Source of the DNA: Sipunculus nudus
Lineage: Eukaryota > Annelida > Sipuncula > Golfingiida > Sipunculidae
Length of the DNA: 64,000 nucleotides
Direction of reading: 5' to 3'
NCBI GenBank assembly: GCA_026874595.1
Contig: CM049322.1
Span: 5,255,900-5,319,899, forward strand
Shown: positions 12,950-26,297 of the stretch, piece after piece
How positions within the stretch are numbered: the first letter of the stretch is position 1
How the letters are laid out: each line of letters starts with the position of its first letter
Notes under the pieces: model-generated
Databases searched by the model: none
The model's input: only the letters and a program-made list of their open reading frames with translations
What the model was told of the DNA's origin: nothing
Translations under genes and position numbers: made by a program

Positions 12950-13097
12950 ACAGTTGTGGGGCACAGCCCTCCCATTATTCCAGAAGAGTACTCGTCCTGG
13001 CCATAAAAATTATTTCGATGCTGCCCAGTTGAGATCTGAACTCAGATCTTCCTGGCTTTGAGTCCTGTGCTTTACTCCTGGATCACAAAAGCCAGTT
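12950..13097 (-). mobile_element. Possible tRNA-derived SINE fragment
   Basis: On the - strand, TTGTGATCCAGGAGTAAAGC resembles a pol III A box and GAGTTCAGATCTC, about 45 nt later, a degenerate B box. Downstream sequence shows no clear tail. Confidence 0.35.
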
Positions 13098-14449
13098 TTT
13101 TGGTGTTTGTGTAATCCTTGCATGTGTCAGTTATTATTCTTTAATTCATTAAAGTAATATAACAAATTTCTTAAATTCTTGTTTGATGGGAGATTTATTG
13201 CCCAGGTTATTTTTGGATAGATTGGATTGTTTTTGACATTTAAGATATGACCTCGCATGTGACTCTCTAGACTTGAAAACTTACATATAAAGTTGGTAAC
13301 AAATGAGGTTTTATCATTAAACAAAGACATGTGAATGAGCATGTATAGCTGAGTTGACTAGATATACATTATCATGGCAATGTGTCTTCATGCATGCAGT
13401 CAGACATTTGTTCCTCAGACTGACGCCCATCACATAAGATAAAGTTATTTGTCTTCAGTTAAGATAATAAAAGACCTCTTTATATGGGATTATAGTATTT
13501 ACAGGTGTGAAAGTTAATACCTGAGTGAATAATTTGCAAAGGATCGGACATAGCTCAAATATAATAAAAAACAGGAAAATAAATCAAGCAGACATTCCTG
13601 GCTGAACTTTCTTGATTTAACCTTTTTTTACATTTGTGTAATCAGTAAAACTGGCCCTTAAATGCTCTTCCTAACTAAACACTGGTTCATGGATCAAATT
13701 TTAGAAATGACATTTTTATGTGACACTCTCTTTCTTGCAGGATAGGTCATAATTTAATAGTTTTAATTACCAAAAATAGACTCAAGATTATTGACTTTCT
13801 CAGCATGAAAGTCAATAAACTTTCAAAATGTCACACGGACTTAAAAAGTCTAAAAAACAAAAAAAGGGCCAGCTATTACTAACATACTTAAAACATTTAA
13901 ATTTGAAGTGTAATTTAAAAAACTTTTATCAGAGTAAATGCCTCTGAAATTATTCATTGAATGAAGCTTAATTTGAAGATAAAGAAACATGTATGCATTG
14001 ACAGGTTATTCTTAAGTCTTGTGGATTTGAGGTTTATACACACATGGCCAGGTATAATCCAGTCATAACCTGTCATTAAAACATTAAAGCAAATCAAAAT
14101 ATAAAGGCAGAGGCTCTGACAGGGTTCAGACCATCAACTTCCATTCAAAAAGCTGGCATACTATTTCTACCAAATTGAATTGTGCCCCTATTAACTTTAA
14201 AATATTATAATTTTTATTACCATATGTGAACTCTTGTAAATGAATAATCATTGACCAACTTTAACAAATAAGTGGTTTCAGACATGGCTCAGATATCTCT
14301 ACAACTGTCAGTGTCAGCTAAGATACATACATAGAAACTTCCTGTGCCATCAGGTTAAGTACCAGTAGTTAATAGTACATAACAGAACAAAAATAAATGC
14401 TAATTAGAGACCACATATCTCAGCTAAAGCCTAATTTACTAGGTTAATT

Positions 14450-14451
<2 letters not shown>

Positions 14452-14498
<47 letters not shown>
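14452..14498. repeat. (TA)n microsatellite
   Basis: About 47 bases of alternating TA followed by an interrupted ACATATGTATATG stretch. Confidence 0.95.
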
Positions 14499-14503
<5 letters not shown>

Positions 14504-15192
14504 GTATATGTTATTAGTTCGGAGTGAACGTTGGCCAAGGAGACGGACTTAGTTGTTGGATCTGAGAGCTGTTGAGAACCACAGCTGGGCTCTCACAGGG
14601 CCAGCTCTCAGAGCTGTAGGAGGGCTGTTGTGTTGCTGTCAGGGCTGAGTGCTTGCTGTGTGTAATCTGACAGCCCATGATGACATCACTGGCAGACCTG
14701 ATCAATAACCAGGTTAAGCTACATTCATCATTCACAGTAACAGTCTTAATCAATACCCAGCCCGTCTGGGAGCAGACAACTGTCAGGCACCAGGGCCTTG
14801 TAACATGCTCTAAATATGTTTGTATGTATGGAAGTTACTTGTATGAAAATAAACCTACAAAAAAATCCAGTGTATATAGCACTCACTCAAGTTGGATAAG
14901 TCATTATTAGCTTGTCTTTTCAAAATTAACTTTGTTTTAAAGTGAAACCACTTTTGTGATATTGAGAAGTTTCTGTTGTTAATAAGTCCTTTTGACATAA
15001 ACTCAGCATATTTAATTTATTTTCTCACAGTGTTTTAAGATATGGGCATGTACTATGACTTGTATTGGTTCAGTGGAATATGGTCATCTGTGATGTGTTT
15101 CACATCTGGTATATGAAACATTGTGCAAGCACCAATTATTGTGCAGTGTATTTAAAGATAGCAGCACTAATTGAGAATATATATGGAATATA

Positions 15193-15577
15193 CAGAAGTT
15201 CCATTTATCTGAACACTGTATATCTGAAAACCCTATATCTGAGATTGAAAACTGAGAACTGAAATTTTGAGCATTTATTTGAAATCCAAAAATAAAATGT
15301 ATGCAAAAATAAAATTAATTACTAATTTTATAAGGCCAGTTAAAAATAATTAAATGTATATTACAAGATAAATGATGAAATGATGAAAAATTACTATTGC
15401 TAATGTTTATTTTGGACTATCTTCATTAATCCATATCTGCCCATCTTTGGTAAATGCCCGTGCTAGGTGGCAAGTTGGCAATCCTTGTGAATCAAGTGAT
15501 ATCGTTTATCTGAACAATCTTTTACGATCTAAACAAAAACTTAGTCCCAAAGCTTTCCAGATAACAAGGCTATACTG
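15193..15577. mobile_element. Possible 385-bp pogo-like MITE
   Basis: Flanked by TA. Left end CAGAAGTTCCATTTATCTG; inverted right end CAGTATAGCCTTGTTATCTG. The termini agree only partly, so this is an old or degenerate copy. Confidence 0.45.
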
Positions 15578-16922
15578 TATTTGACAATATTTAAAGACTG
15601 AGTCAGTGAGGGGGAGATTATCATATGTGCAATGAATAAAGCCTTGAAACGTTTGTGTTTGTGTGTTATCAAACATATATTTGCCTGTTACTTCTTTGTA
15701 AGCAGGAATGTGTTTAGTTGTATGAAGATATTTAGCAAAAAAAAATGTGAGGATGAAAATGAAAATAAGTAAATGATGATTAGTCATTAATCAATAATAA
15801 TCATTACATAACTTATTTAGTAATCTGCATTCTAAGGAATGCAAGCCTTCACATTATGGGAGGTTGCTATTATGGGATACTTCTTGGTTTTACATTCACT
15901 CAATCTACCCTTATTCCCAGGTTCATTCATGCATAAGTGTTTGTACATTTGTGAATATTCTCTGATGATGTTCCTGAGTCCATATCAAGTGCTGGATCTG
16001 CACTGAAATCTAATCAGTTCTTCAAGGTCCCATTCCCAAAATTCTTTGAAAATTTGATTCTACCCATGATTGCGTGCCTGACCAAGTTATTTGTGAACAA
16101 ACACTAACACATACCCACACACACAGACAGGGGTGAACACACCTTCAAGACAGAGGCAGATATATTTTTTAACTACGTGTATCATGCAGTAAAATAGTTG
16201 TACAAAAATTGTGTATTAAATCTGTCATATTGCCCAGCCACATGCACCTGAATCAGTGTCACATGAGCTGACAGTGGATGTTTTTTGTGTGGCTGCTGGC
16301 AGGCTGTATTTAAACTAATGCTTTAGAGTGACAGGTACAAGACAGCATCTTTTAGCAGCACATGTACCAGCATTTACCAGCAGGATATGATGTAGTCATT
16401 AGCTCAGTACTGCTATCTGGTGGTGAATGTATGAACTAGAATTTGTCTGGTTTCTTGATGGTATATAGTCATTATTAAATTATTATACTTTACTCACTTT
16501 GTCTCCTTCTGAGCTTTTTTGAAAAGTAATATATATCTTTATATCTATTTATCTTACCATCTATCTATATGTATATCTGTTGATCCTATTTATCATTTTA
16601 TACATATATTATAGATATATCAGATATGTGGAATGTTAGTATAATCTCTTTTGATATTCCATTATTTTTACATTTCAGTCAATCTTTAGTAACTTATATA
16701 TGACCAAAAGAATAAGGCAGTTTATAAAATGGCTGTATGTTTCTGGCAGTTGACAAATCGTCTTATTTTACATATAGACCGTAACAAATATATATATACT
16801 TTGTGCAGTTTGTACAGTTTTTACATCCAATGATGACATTCCTTGTTTCATATGATGAATTAATATCATGTTACTATGCTGTATTTTTTTTATAACACTG
16901 AATTTTTTTTGTTTGTTTTCAG

Positions 16923-17326
16923 ATTAGAAATTTTATACCTGGGAGGTAACAGACTTCAAGAAATCCCGGAGGAGACGGGGTACCTGCAGAAACTCACAAG
17001 TCTGGTGTTGTGTGATAACCTGCTACAAAAACTACCCCGTTCACTGGTAAACCTCCGAAAACTCCAATCACTCAGCCTGCATAATAACAAGCTCTCCATG
17101 CTCCCACTGGAAATCGTGACGCTTGGTCTTGTGGAGCTGAGTTTGCGTAACAACCCACTGGTTGTGAACTTTGTTCAGAAGATCACTTACGAACCTCCAT
17201 CGCTGTTAGAATTAGCCGGGAGGAGCGTTAAGTTGAACAACGTGCCATACTCAAGAGAAGACCTGCCAAGTAACCTGATAGAGTACCTGAAATCAGCCCA
17301 ACAATGTGTCAACCCTAAATGTAAAG
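16923..17326 (+). CDS. LRRC58: LRRC58 orthologue, penultimate coding exon (leucine-rich repeats)
   Basis: This exon encodes 134 residues of tandem leucine-rich repeats. It starts after a strong acceptor (T-rich tract plus TTTTCAG) with one base completing an upstream codon, and ends TGT AAA G before the donor GTGAGT. At least four repeats are visible (LEILYLGGNRLQEIP, LTSLVLCDNLLQKLP, LQSLSLHNNKLSMLP, LVELSLRNNPL). They are followed by the family-specific segment TYEPPSLLELAGR and CVNPKCKG. These match my recollection of vertebrate LRRC58, where the LRR block runs into a Cys-rich tail. Recent work, as I remember it, links LRRC58 to cullin-RING ubiquitin ligase adaptor function; that role is not readable here. 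The N-terminal half (about 170 residues by comparison with the roughly 370-residue human protein) must lie upstream. I found no LRR-coding exon in 1-16.9 kb, so it probably lies outside the window. Confidence 0.95.
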
Positions 17327-17860
17327 GTGAGTGATAATATAAGAACCAGTGAGCTCTCAGAGAGAGTATGTTTTCTCAAACTCTTCCTTTGATTGATAAA
17401 TACCTTTCTTTATAGTTCTCAATTGCTCCACCAGATTGCAGTATCAGTGGCAGTTCTCAGAAAGATAGGCAGATGCAAATGTTCTCACAATTACCAGTAC
17501 ATCAGGTTCAAAAGCCATAAGATGTATAGCATTGAGTCTTGTTATTACACAGAGAGATGAAAATGAAAGAATTGGTATAGCAAATAGTACTCTTGGTGTA
17601 GATGAATTTTTAAGTATGGATGTTTAACACGTCAGTATGTGCTGATATAGTATTTTCTTGCTTAGTTCTTATTAAATATATTTCCTTCTAAGGTTGCCAG
17701 AATATCAGAAATTCTAATGCTAATAAGATATTTATCAATGAAAAAAAAACTCTTTTTTTATTTATGAATTATTAGATGGATTGAAAAGAATAAAAAAGCC
17801 TGTCTATTATAATTTTCAGCTTTGTTTTTTTATTCTCAGTGATATTCTTTATATTTACAG

Positions 17861-18051
17861 GGGTATATTTTACTTCGAGGGTTGAACACGTTAAGTTTGT
17901 AGACTTCTGCGGGAAATACCGTTTACCTCTACTACAGTACCTGTGTTCACCGAACTGCACCTTGACGTGCCCGATGGCTTGTGCCACCTCCGACAGTGAG
18001 AGTGATGAGGAAGCACCCAGCTCCAAGATGAAGAAGGTCCTACTGGGATAG
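17861..18051 (+). CDS. LRRC58: LRRC58 orthologue, last coding exon
   Basis: Two bases complete the Gly codon split by the intron, then 62 codons and a TAG stop follow. The acceptor is ATTTACAG. The peptide contains VYFTSRVEHVKFVDFCGKYR, then LPLLQYLCSPNC, an acidic-serine stretch (SDSESDEEAPSS) and the end KMKKVLLG. The FVDFCGKYRLPL core, the Cys cluster, the Ser/Asp/Glu stretch and the MQKVLLG-like ending are hallmarks of LRRC58 C-termini. The intron is 534 bp. With the previous exon, 197 residues of the protein are visible. The 3' UTR follows; candidate AATAAA signals occur near 18,735 and 18,947. Confidence 0.95.
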
Positions 18052-18780
18052 CCGAATATTTGTACGATTAGTCAGTACTAGAGTCAGCACTATATTTGTA
18101 CGATTAGTCAGTATTATATTCGTAGTTTCACCAAATGTGTCTAGGAAATGAGAAGGCTTGCATTTTACCTTCAGAAAATTTAGAGCGATTAAAGAACACC
18201 TTACACACCTTTGAGGCTGTTCCAGAGAAAAATTGTCATCTTTCTTGCACTTTGCTGTAAGATGTATGGATACTTAAGTCTTTGTGCCATATTGGCAATG
18301 AAACTTTAGATTATCTATCAAGACTTAGTCAGTGTGATTTGATACGTGCACATTTTGCTCTCATTTAGGTGTGTGAGGTGTTCTATAGTCTTGCCAAACA
18401 TTCACTAGTGTGATCTTTTTTATTTTGTCGTGTGTCATCATGCACCAGACAATGTAACACAAATAGCCATGAGGACCCATGTTATCCTATTTAGTAAAGC
18501 TATAACTGTGTTAATCCATGTTGACCCATTAAATCCCTTTTAAAAAACCTGACACAGTTATAACCCTTATCAGTTTAACAAACATATTTAACATTATATA
18601 TTAACCATGAAGCCTGCCTCCCCTTTACTGATTTTTCCTGCTGATTTTTTTGCTGGCCAGAAAATTTTGTAGATGTAATGATGGACCCTAAACAATTGGC
18701 TGATTTCCAACCTACCTTTCATCATTCCTGATGCCAATAAAAATCCCAGAGACAAAATCAGAATTGATTGACCAAAATGA
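18052..18780 (+). other. Probable 3' UTR and flank of LRRC58
   Basis: The sequence after the stop has no coding potential on this strand. A short direct repeat (TTTGTACGATTAGTCAGTA, near 18,059 and again near 18,095) sits directly after the stop codon. The nearest canonical AATAAA is near 18,735. The true end of the transcript cannot be fixed from sequence. Confidence 0.4.
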
Positions 18781-21515
18781 CCAGAAAAATCTGGTGATTT
18801 GCCTGGAATATCAGTAGGTGTATGGGCACTCACTGGCCAGCAGGACTTGTAGAATTTTTCTGGCTGTTTACAAAAAAATGGCATATGGGAGGTCGGCTTA
18901 AAACACAGGAATATGTCTGCCTGAAGGTAATCTACAAGCCTCGCTGTAATAAAGATGTAGTTAAAAGGACAAAAAAATATCATGTATACACCTTTGTAAT
19001 GAGGTACGTTAATTAGCTAACGAGGCGAGGGGAGTGGTCAGGATCATGATGCCTATTGTGCCTATCCCATAATTCTATCCATGATTTTATTGGTGAACTG
19101 CACCCATACCATTTTCAGTTGATGTAAGAATTATGGGATTTTTAGCCTAAGCTTTGTAGTATTTAAATAAGTTCCAGATATTACCCATCCAGGATTTGTT
19201 TTAACATCGAGATTACTTCCGCCCCACATTTATTAACTGTAACAACTGTGGTATTTGTGTATGACACAAGCTGTAATGTGTAAGTGTCATCGTTGAGTTT
19301 ATGTTCCAAGCTGTATCTAACACAGTAACAGACATCAATATTCAGCAGGAGACTCAAGCTGTTAAGGTAAATAAGCTGTTAACAAGTTCATTGTAATACA
19401 GGTCTGCCAAATCACTCTTGTTTAAAGCCCTTGTCAGACTGAATAACAAAAAAAAACTTTATTTTATGAAAAAATGGACATGGAAACAAAAGTTGAGAAA
19501 TTTTTAAGCACCTATCACACCAGGAAAGTGAATGAAAAGTGGATCAATAACTTTAATCCGTTTTTCTGTCACTTTCCATGCTCCCATGTTAGAATTGATT
19601 CGCTGACTTAAAAGAGTCACTCCTTTTTTTATGATTTCCTGAAAAAGATGCTAATAACTCTTTTTTTCACTCTTTTTTTTTATTTTTAAACACTTCTGGT
19701 ACATGCTATTTGTATCCAGATTTATCAGTCAAGTTAGAACAAGAATGGGACATTTCGCAATTTTAATGTGCAAATGTCCAGTATGTGTCACGAAATGTGG
19801 AAAATTTCTATACTATAATGAGCTCTAAATCTTACCTGGATTAACTTTTAGGAGTCTGGACCGATTTATATATAATGTGGTAAGTTATATGTACCATGAT
19901 ACTAATACTCTCAATACACACTTAACTACACATTTAATCCATTGTTACCATGGTGATAGTTATATGAATAACACATTGAGTACACAGCAAATCAACACTT
20001 TGCTGCCAGATTTGTCACAACAAATGAGGGTGAATAGGATAAATGTAAGGATAAGTGCTCACATTATATCTGATACCTGAATAACAGACAATAATATGGT
20101 ATTAGCCCTGATGACAGCCTATAGAGAAACTAATATTCCTGATGACATCATTTCCATATGATCAGAGTTATGTTTACTCTATAGATGGCACCACCTACAG
20201 GCAATAGTTTTAATTCTTGACTTTAACATTTTGAACTCCTGTTTTGTACTGAAGCTAAATTCTGTTTCAATCAGTTGTCTTCCAGATTTTATATATTTGG
20301 ATACCTGCTTGGCCAGCTATATATAACATTTTTTTTAATAAAAAAAAATAGGAAGCTATTAAAAAGAAAATGAATTTGCAAAGTAAGCTACCACTTTAGA
20401 ATGATGGAAGGACATGTAATCAGGGGCATTACTATCCCTGGTCACCTGATGTTTAATACATCACTGCTGGGTCAGATGGCTGTGTAGATACTCGGTACTC
20501 ATGACAGAAAAAATTGTATTTTATTTATATTAACAGTCAGATCTTTTATGTAATCTGTAAGTCACAGGTTTATGATAGAGATTATGTGAGATCTTTTATG
20601 TTATCTGCTTGTAAAGAAAATAATTCCCCTCTATTTTGATGTTCTCTTGGTCCTTCACAAATTGTACAAATTTTTTAGAACGTATTATATAATTCATGCA
20701 AGTGAAAAAATACTGTATGGTGAAGCTGCTTAAACATAAAAAAGTGGAAATCACAAAATTTTAACCTTGTGGATATGAAACTAGCCACAGTATATCCCGT
20801 GGAAGGAATCCATGACACCAAAACAAAGCATAATTATGTACCAGTATTTTACTGTATTTTCTGATCACTTGATTGATTAGACCACAGGAAGGAATGCATT
20901 CATATTAGTCACCTCAAGTGTCACATTCCGCTTTTTCACTCTCACCTTGATTCAAACACTGCATGTTATCTTAACCTTTATGTATATACTTAGTTTGTTC
21001 TAATTGGTTAAAATATTAAGGTCCCTGACCAGTCATATGTGTCAGTTCAGCATGTGAATTTATGAGTCATTTTTCACTGTGAAAAAGAAGTGTGGCGATT
21101 CACCATCACCAGTGATCCTATCACAGAACTTAGACACATTTTGGAACTTTGGTTGCCTTTTGTTATTCAACGATTAATTTGTACATATTAGAGAAACTGA
21201 AGAAAGGAAAATAAATGTGGAATATAAACAAGGTCAGTCCTTGAATTTTGAACCCAGATCAGTGTACCAGCCCTGTATGCAAACAAGCTTGTAACTATAT
21301 TCTGTGTCGTACACTGATAATCATGGAGAGTAATGAAAACTACTAATTGTGCTAGACTTTGTTTACTGAAAATCTGTACAGCAAACTTTGTTTGAATCAA
21401 GGGAGCATATTTGAAACTTGAGAGGTCAACCTTGATGTATGATGAACTTTATACCCTTAATACAATGGTTTTGTAATGGTTATTCTCCTTTCATTCAAAT
21501 AATGCTTGTTTCAGC

Positions 21516-21704
21516 CAGGTTTGCTTGGTATCTCCACCAGGCAGCTGGCAAAGGGCCAAGAATGTAAAAGACCAATAACAGCAGGGTGTTTTGGGTATCA
21601 AACTTGGAGCTGGATGTACCACCACATGATACCCCACTGTCATTGGTCTGATTACTTTCTTGGCTCCATGCCAGCTACCTGGTGGTGAAATCCAGCAAAC
21701 TGCT
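21516..21704. mobile_element. Foldback element with about 70-nt inverted arms
   Basis: The left arm (about 21,520-21,592) and right arm (about 21,632-21,704) are inverted copies with roughly 85 percent match by eye. Examples are CCACCAGGCAGCTGGCA against the inverse of TGCCAGCTACCTGGTGG, and GGCCAAGAATGTAAAAGACC against the inverse of GGTCTGATTACTTTCTTGGC. The spacer is about 40 nt. A MITE or a hairpin RNA precursor are both possible; a MITE is likelier. The 60-codon open frame here is a by-product. Confidence 0.75.
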
Positions 21705-21786
21705 AAAGCAAGCAGTGGTTTAGCTAATTGAGATGCAGCATATAACCACTGCAGGAGCTAGTGCATACTTTCGTATGATGCATGTA

Positions 21787-21906
21787 CAGTGAACCCTGTG
21801 TTATGAGACCACCCATGGGACTGACCACAAGTGGCCTTTAATCATAGATGGTCTAATCAGACAGGTCAGTTATAACCAAAGAAGGTCTTTCAGACATGTT
21901 ACACTG
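21787..21906. mobile_element. 120-bp TA-flanked MITE
   Basis: Starts CAGTGAACCCTGTG and ends ...GTTACACTG, flanked by TA on both sides. Contains GGGACTGACCA, a motif shared with the elements at 22,573 and 51,337. Confidence 0.55.
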
Positions 21907-22426
21907 TACCATATACTACCATCGCCAGCAGCACACAGGGTAAATAGATTTTACGCTCAGGTCAGACACTGTGTAAGAATCGTGATCGTGCATCTGGTCC
22001 TTGGGTTTATCACTCAGCTACAGACAATCTCTGAGTGAACAGAGCCAGTGGTTTACAGTGGTTTACATTTAGCCGTTCTTGCATGTTTCATTTTGTGGTT
22101 TGGTAAAAGTGTTTGATGTGGGCATTATAATTTACAAAAATACCAGTCTCCCATTCATTTATTTTATTTTATTTTATTTTTTTTGTGGCAGTTAAACCCA
22201 CTGACATATCTAGTTTGATATTAACAGTCTGCTCAATGACATGTACCTCCTGGCGGTAAACATATTTACATGGTAAGTCGTATGATATGCTCATTTGGTT
22301 TAATAATGTAGGTACATAGATTCAACAACTAAATGCTGTAATCATTTATATATATTTATATTGTCCAAACAATCACATTAAGTGCTCAGCATAATTAAAG
22401 CATATTAGAAATATACTGAATACTTT

Positions 22427-22523
22427 ACTTACATAATGAGTTGCTACTCATTGAGCTTCATGTACACAGTAGGTTGTCTGAAGATTGCCCAAGGACCAAC
22501 ACATAGCAACTCATTATGTAAGT
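22427..22523. repeat. Perfect 20-bp inverted repeat with 57-nt loop
   Basis: ACTTACATAATGAGTTGCTA at 22,427-22,446 is the exact inverse of 22,504-22,523. Pairing extends another dozen bases outward with two mismatches. It may be a small MITE or a hairpin transcript. Confidence 0.85.
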
Positions 22524-22572
22524 ACAGTGTTTAATATATATATATATGGATATATATAAATATAATATACAT

Positions 22573-22746
22573 ATAGTGTAACCCCACAATGATCAGCACC
22601 TTGGGGACTGACCAAAGAATTCATAATTTTTGGGTTGGTCATATTTGAGAATTTGAAATTACCAGGATCCTATATTTGGAACCAAGAAAAGTGGTCATTA
22701 TTGAGTGTGGTTGCATTGTGGGTTGGTCACATGTCGGGTTTCCATT
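22573..22746. mobile_element. MITE of the CAGTGGAACC..GGGACTGACCA family (degenerate)
   Basis: ATAGTGTAACCCCACAATGA, CACCTTGGGGACTGACCA, ATCATAATTTTTGGG-like and AAGAAAAGTGGTCAT parallel the element at 51,337 block for block. It ends near GTCGGGTTTCCATTATG, a rough inverse of the start. Confidence 0.55.
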
Positions 22747-24254
22747 ATGATATATAAAGCTGACTCTCTCTCTGTATTCAAACAATTGAATTTACAAATG
22801 TGAACCAGCTTCATAATAAAGAATTTTGAAGGTTGTTTATGGTAATTTTAGGAAATATACTCAAAGTTGGGCAACAGTACACTAACACTTGTATGTCAGG
22901 TGTTATCTGCCATGCTGACTTCTAGTCGCTGTATAAATATGTATACGGTAAATGTTTATAATGAGACATGCGGCAATAAAAAGGGGATTTACAGTATATG
23001 AAATTGAAAAGATTGAAAAGAGTGATGTGTCCAGGATAAGGTTAGCCATCAGAATACCAGCATGAAATGGTATTATTTAATTTTTAATTTGTTGCTGCTG
23101 ATTCTAGTTAAAAAAAAGTAAGGTCAAAGCATTATGTGGCTTAATTTTAATGTCAATTAAAAGAGTATTTTGGTATTACTGTTCTAATCAATTTGTATTG
23201 CTTGGTTCAGCTGCATTTTTTCAGTAAAAAAAACTAAGGTATCAGCATAATTAACAGTGGCTTAATTTTACTGATAATGAAAAAAAAGTATTCATGCATT
23301 ACCTTTTAATTATTTTATATTGCTTAGTTTAGCTACAGTTGATTTCAGTCAGTGGTACATCTATACAGCAGCCCACACATATATGTCAAACTTCAGATAT
23401 AAAATCGAGACACCAATATGTGTGTAATGAATAATATAGCTGTATTATCTGACTTGTGTCATGCACTCATTTTACTTTGTGTCGTAAATGTTTGAACTGT
23501 ATTTTATTCCAGCTAAATTTTACAAGGTTAAGCACAGGAACAGGCATGAGGTCAGTGTCACATCGCTGGACCAGCATACTTGTTTCATTTTACCAGCGGT
23601 CTACCCGTAATTTTGACATGTGAAATGCGACATTCAGGTTTTGTATGCAAAATGGTAGGAACTGGGAGAAATACACCCGTCATTGTTCAATAAGGGTGCG
23701 GGTCTGCGACAGGAAAGTACAGTGTCCAGGCAAGAATCGTATTGTCAGAAGAGCTTCTTTTTGGGGACTTGTGAAAAATCATGTTTTAAGTTGTAAAACC
23801 CTGTATAAAACCTGAATTTGGTATAATTTCCCCTGCATTTTAGATGGGGAATTATGTTGTATTAAGAATTTGATCATATCCCTGACATGCAAGAAAGCAT
23901 GATGAAAAACTAAACAGGTTTTTAAAAGGAATGTTACAATGGACTTGATTTTTAAATTGGCATATTGATGCTAAGGATAAAATGTCAGTATCTTTATGGA
24001 ACGGGGTTTAGTGCTGCTATTTTATCAAGAAAAGCAGCATGTGTGTAATTAATTTAATCCAGTAAAAAGGAATAAAAGAGGTTGGACTGTGGTGACATCT
24101 ATCAGTGGATGCTTGAACCTCATGCAGTTTCCTGGATGATCATTGTATCATTCATTATTTCAGATTGGGTTTCTGGTCTTATTTTTGGATAACTTCAGCT
24201 GATCTAGTTCAGGAGTTGTGACCTTGCACTATGTAGATGTACAGTATAAAGGTT

Positions 24255-24465
24255 GACCCACCTTGTGTGTGTGTGTGTCTGAGAGAGAGATAGAGAGAGA
24301 GGGAGGGAGAGAGAAAAAAGAAAGACATACATAGAGAAAGAGTTAGAGAGAGACAGATCTGCATGAAATGTTTGATTATGTGAGAGATGTACTTTTTAGG
24401 TGTGTGTGTGACAGTATACATGTGACATGAAGATGGCCCGGTGTGTGTGTGTGTGTGTGCACACA
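24255..24465. repeat. GT and GA microsatellite region
   Basis: Two GT runs (near 24,264 and 24,441) bracket a GA-rich stretch; open frames here are low-complexity. Confidence 0.85.
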
Positions 24466-25000
24466 CAGAAAAATAAACCCAGTGCTTTTTTGTACCATCG
24501 TTTTGTCCGTGTATGTTTAGCTTTATTTAAGCTCAGGTAGCAGAGGTCAAAGGTGATGGGTCAATACACATGATAGTAAGGACATATGGTCGCCATAGTA
24601 ACGTGTATATGCATTTAACATTGTAATAGTTGGATTTATGGGAAATGCTATTTTATTGGCTATAGCAAGTACTGTGTGGTTATACCTTAAGCTAAGGTTG
24701 TTATTTAACATGTTTCTATGTGTCCAGTACAATGGCCAGACAATATTCAACATGTGATGTACATTTTATTCGTGTATTGTTTCAATAAATCACTTCATTG
24801 CTCTTATCAAATGTTTTTCTTCATTCATTACATATCAGCGTTTTGAAACTTGTCATAAACAGAAGGAGAAAAGTGTTTTACTTTTGAATGCTTTTCTTTT
24901 AAAGGAACCTTTTCCGATATCTTAGTCCAACGTCTACTGACTGAAGATAATCTATTTAACCTCTTAAAAAAGATCCAAGCACAAACCCGCCACTGTTTTT

Positions 25001-26160
25001 AGCTCGGCTGAGTTTCAGTCATGCTGGGCTGTAACGATGGGTCTTTGTCCGTCGTCCTTCCATCTGACCGGCCGGCCGTCCGTCCATTTGCAGGGCACAA
25101 ATGGTAACCTTAAGGGCTAGGTGTCCAACCCAACTCATTTCATAGCTGTTTTGAAAAACAACATAACAATAAACAATAAATTTTTATTTGTTTTTAATAA
25201 CAAATTAAAGAAAAATTAATAGAAAAGGAATTTGTTAGTTGATGAGTAACAGGAAATTAACTTGCAGTTGCTGATGATGTAAGAATCTTGTATGGATGGA
25301 TAGAATGTAAGTGTCAATGTTATTCGAAATAACACCATGCAGTCACCTATGGTATTTTTCCGTTAAATTTTAATGATAAAAAAATAAATCATATTTTCAT
25401 TACTAATCATTAGGGATCATATGAAGGAAATTAATGAAAGACAAAGCTGCAGTTGATAATATATATCTAGATTCCTACTGTGTCTAGTGTGTAGATTGAT
25501 GTGAAAGTAGTCCAAAATGAATGTATTACATTTATTTTTTTTAATATAAATAAAAGCCATAAAACCAGGTACTTATCATTATTTAAATTTGTGAATTTTG
25601 TATATTCTGGATTCTCAACATAATTGTTTGGCTAAAACTGAATAAATACTAGACATGGTGCGAATGCTTTGCAAATGTATTTGAATACAAATATGAATAT
25701 ATACTGCATTAAAAAATTTTATTGCATAAGAATGGGAATTCAGGTAAAAATGAAAGTATATGAATACCAGTGCAGAATTTTTTCAAAATGTATTCATGCA
25801 TGCATTCATGAATATATTCTATAATATTATTTCAATAATCATTTCAGTTATATTTTATTTTAAAAAATAATATGATTTTCTTATTATTTTTTTCAATAAA
25901 AATTATATTGGCACAATATTTGTCATTAAATTTTAATAAATAGTTAAATAAATAGCACTCCATTTGTTAATAAAATAAATGAAATCAATCCTCTTCCCTG
26001 TCTCCAAAGATACTATCAAAACCATACATAAGCTAAACACCAACAACTCGTAATAAAGCTTATATTTATTACCACACAAAACCAGCATGTGCCTCTTTCC
26101 CAAATCATATTTTTATCATATATAACAGCTGAGCGCCGTGACCCATGGGTCCCTTGTTTT
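25001..26160 (+). mobile_element. Non-autonomous element with AGCTCRGC head and GTGACCCATGGGTC tail
   Basis: The head AGCTCGGCTGAGTTTCAGTC resembles heads at 56,155 and, inverted, at 41,465. The tail CAGCTGAGCGCCGTGACC plus CATGGGTCCCTTGTT resembles tails at 27,781, 41,069 (inverted), 48,448, 50,352 and 54,902. The interior is AT-rich without coding capacity. Treating head and tail as one 1.16-kb element is inference. Confidence 0.5.
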
Positions 26161-26297
26161 TATATAAAACTTAGATAAAGGTCACGTCGCACGCTGCGAT
26201 AAACATGATTACCATTTGGACTATATTTATTTCCCACTAATGCCCATGATTGGCACCTTGTGGCAACTACAGAGACAGCAAGGTTTCATATCTGCGT

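Larger units (their letters stand above)
11526..16922. other. Intergenic or LRRC58 intron, no exon seen
   Basis: AT-rich, with two TA microsatellites, one possible SINE and one MITE. The upstream LRRC58 exon was looked for and not found, so this is probably intron of that gene. Confidence 0.5.
18781..25000. other. Intergenic, no gene seen
   Basis: No exon supported. Contains two foldback elements, two MITEs and GA/GT microsatellites listed separately; the rest is unremarkable AT-rich sequence. Confidence 0.55.
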
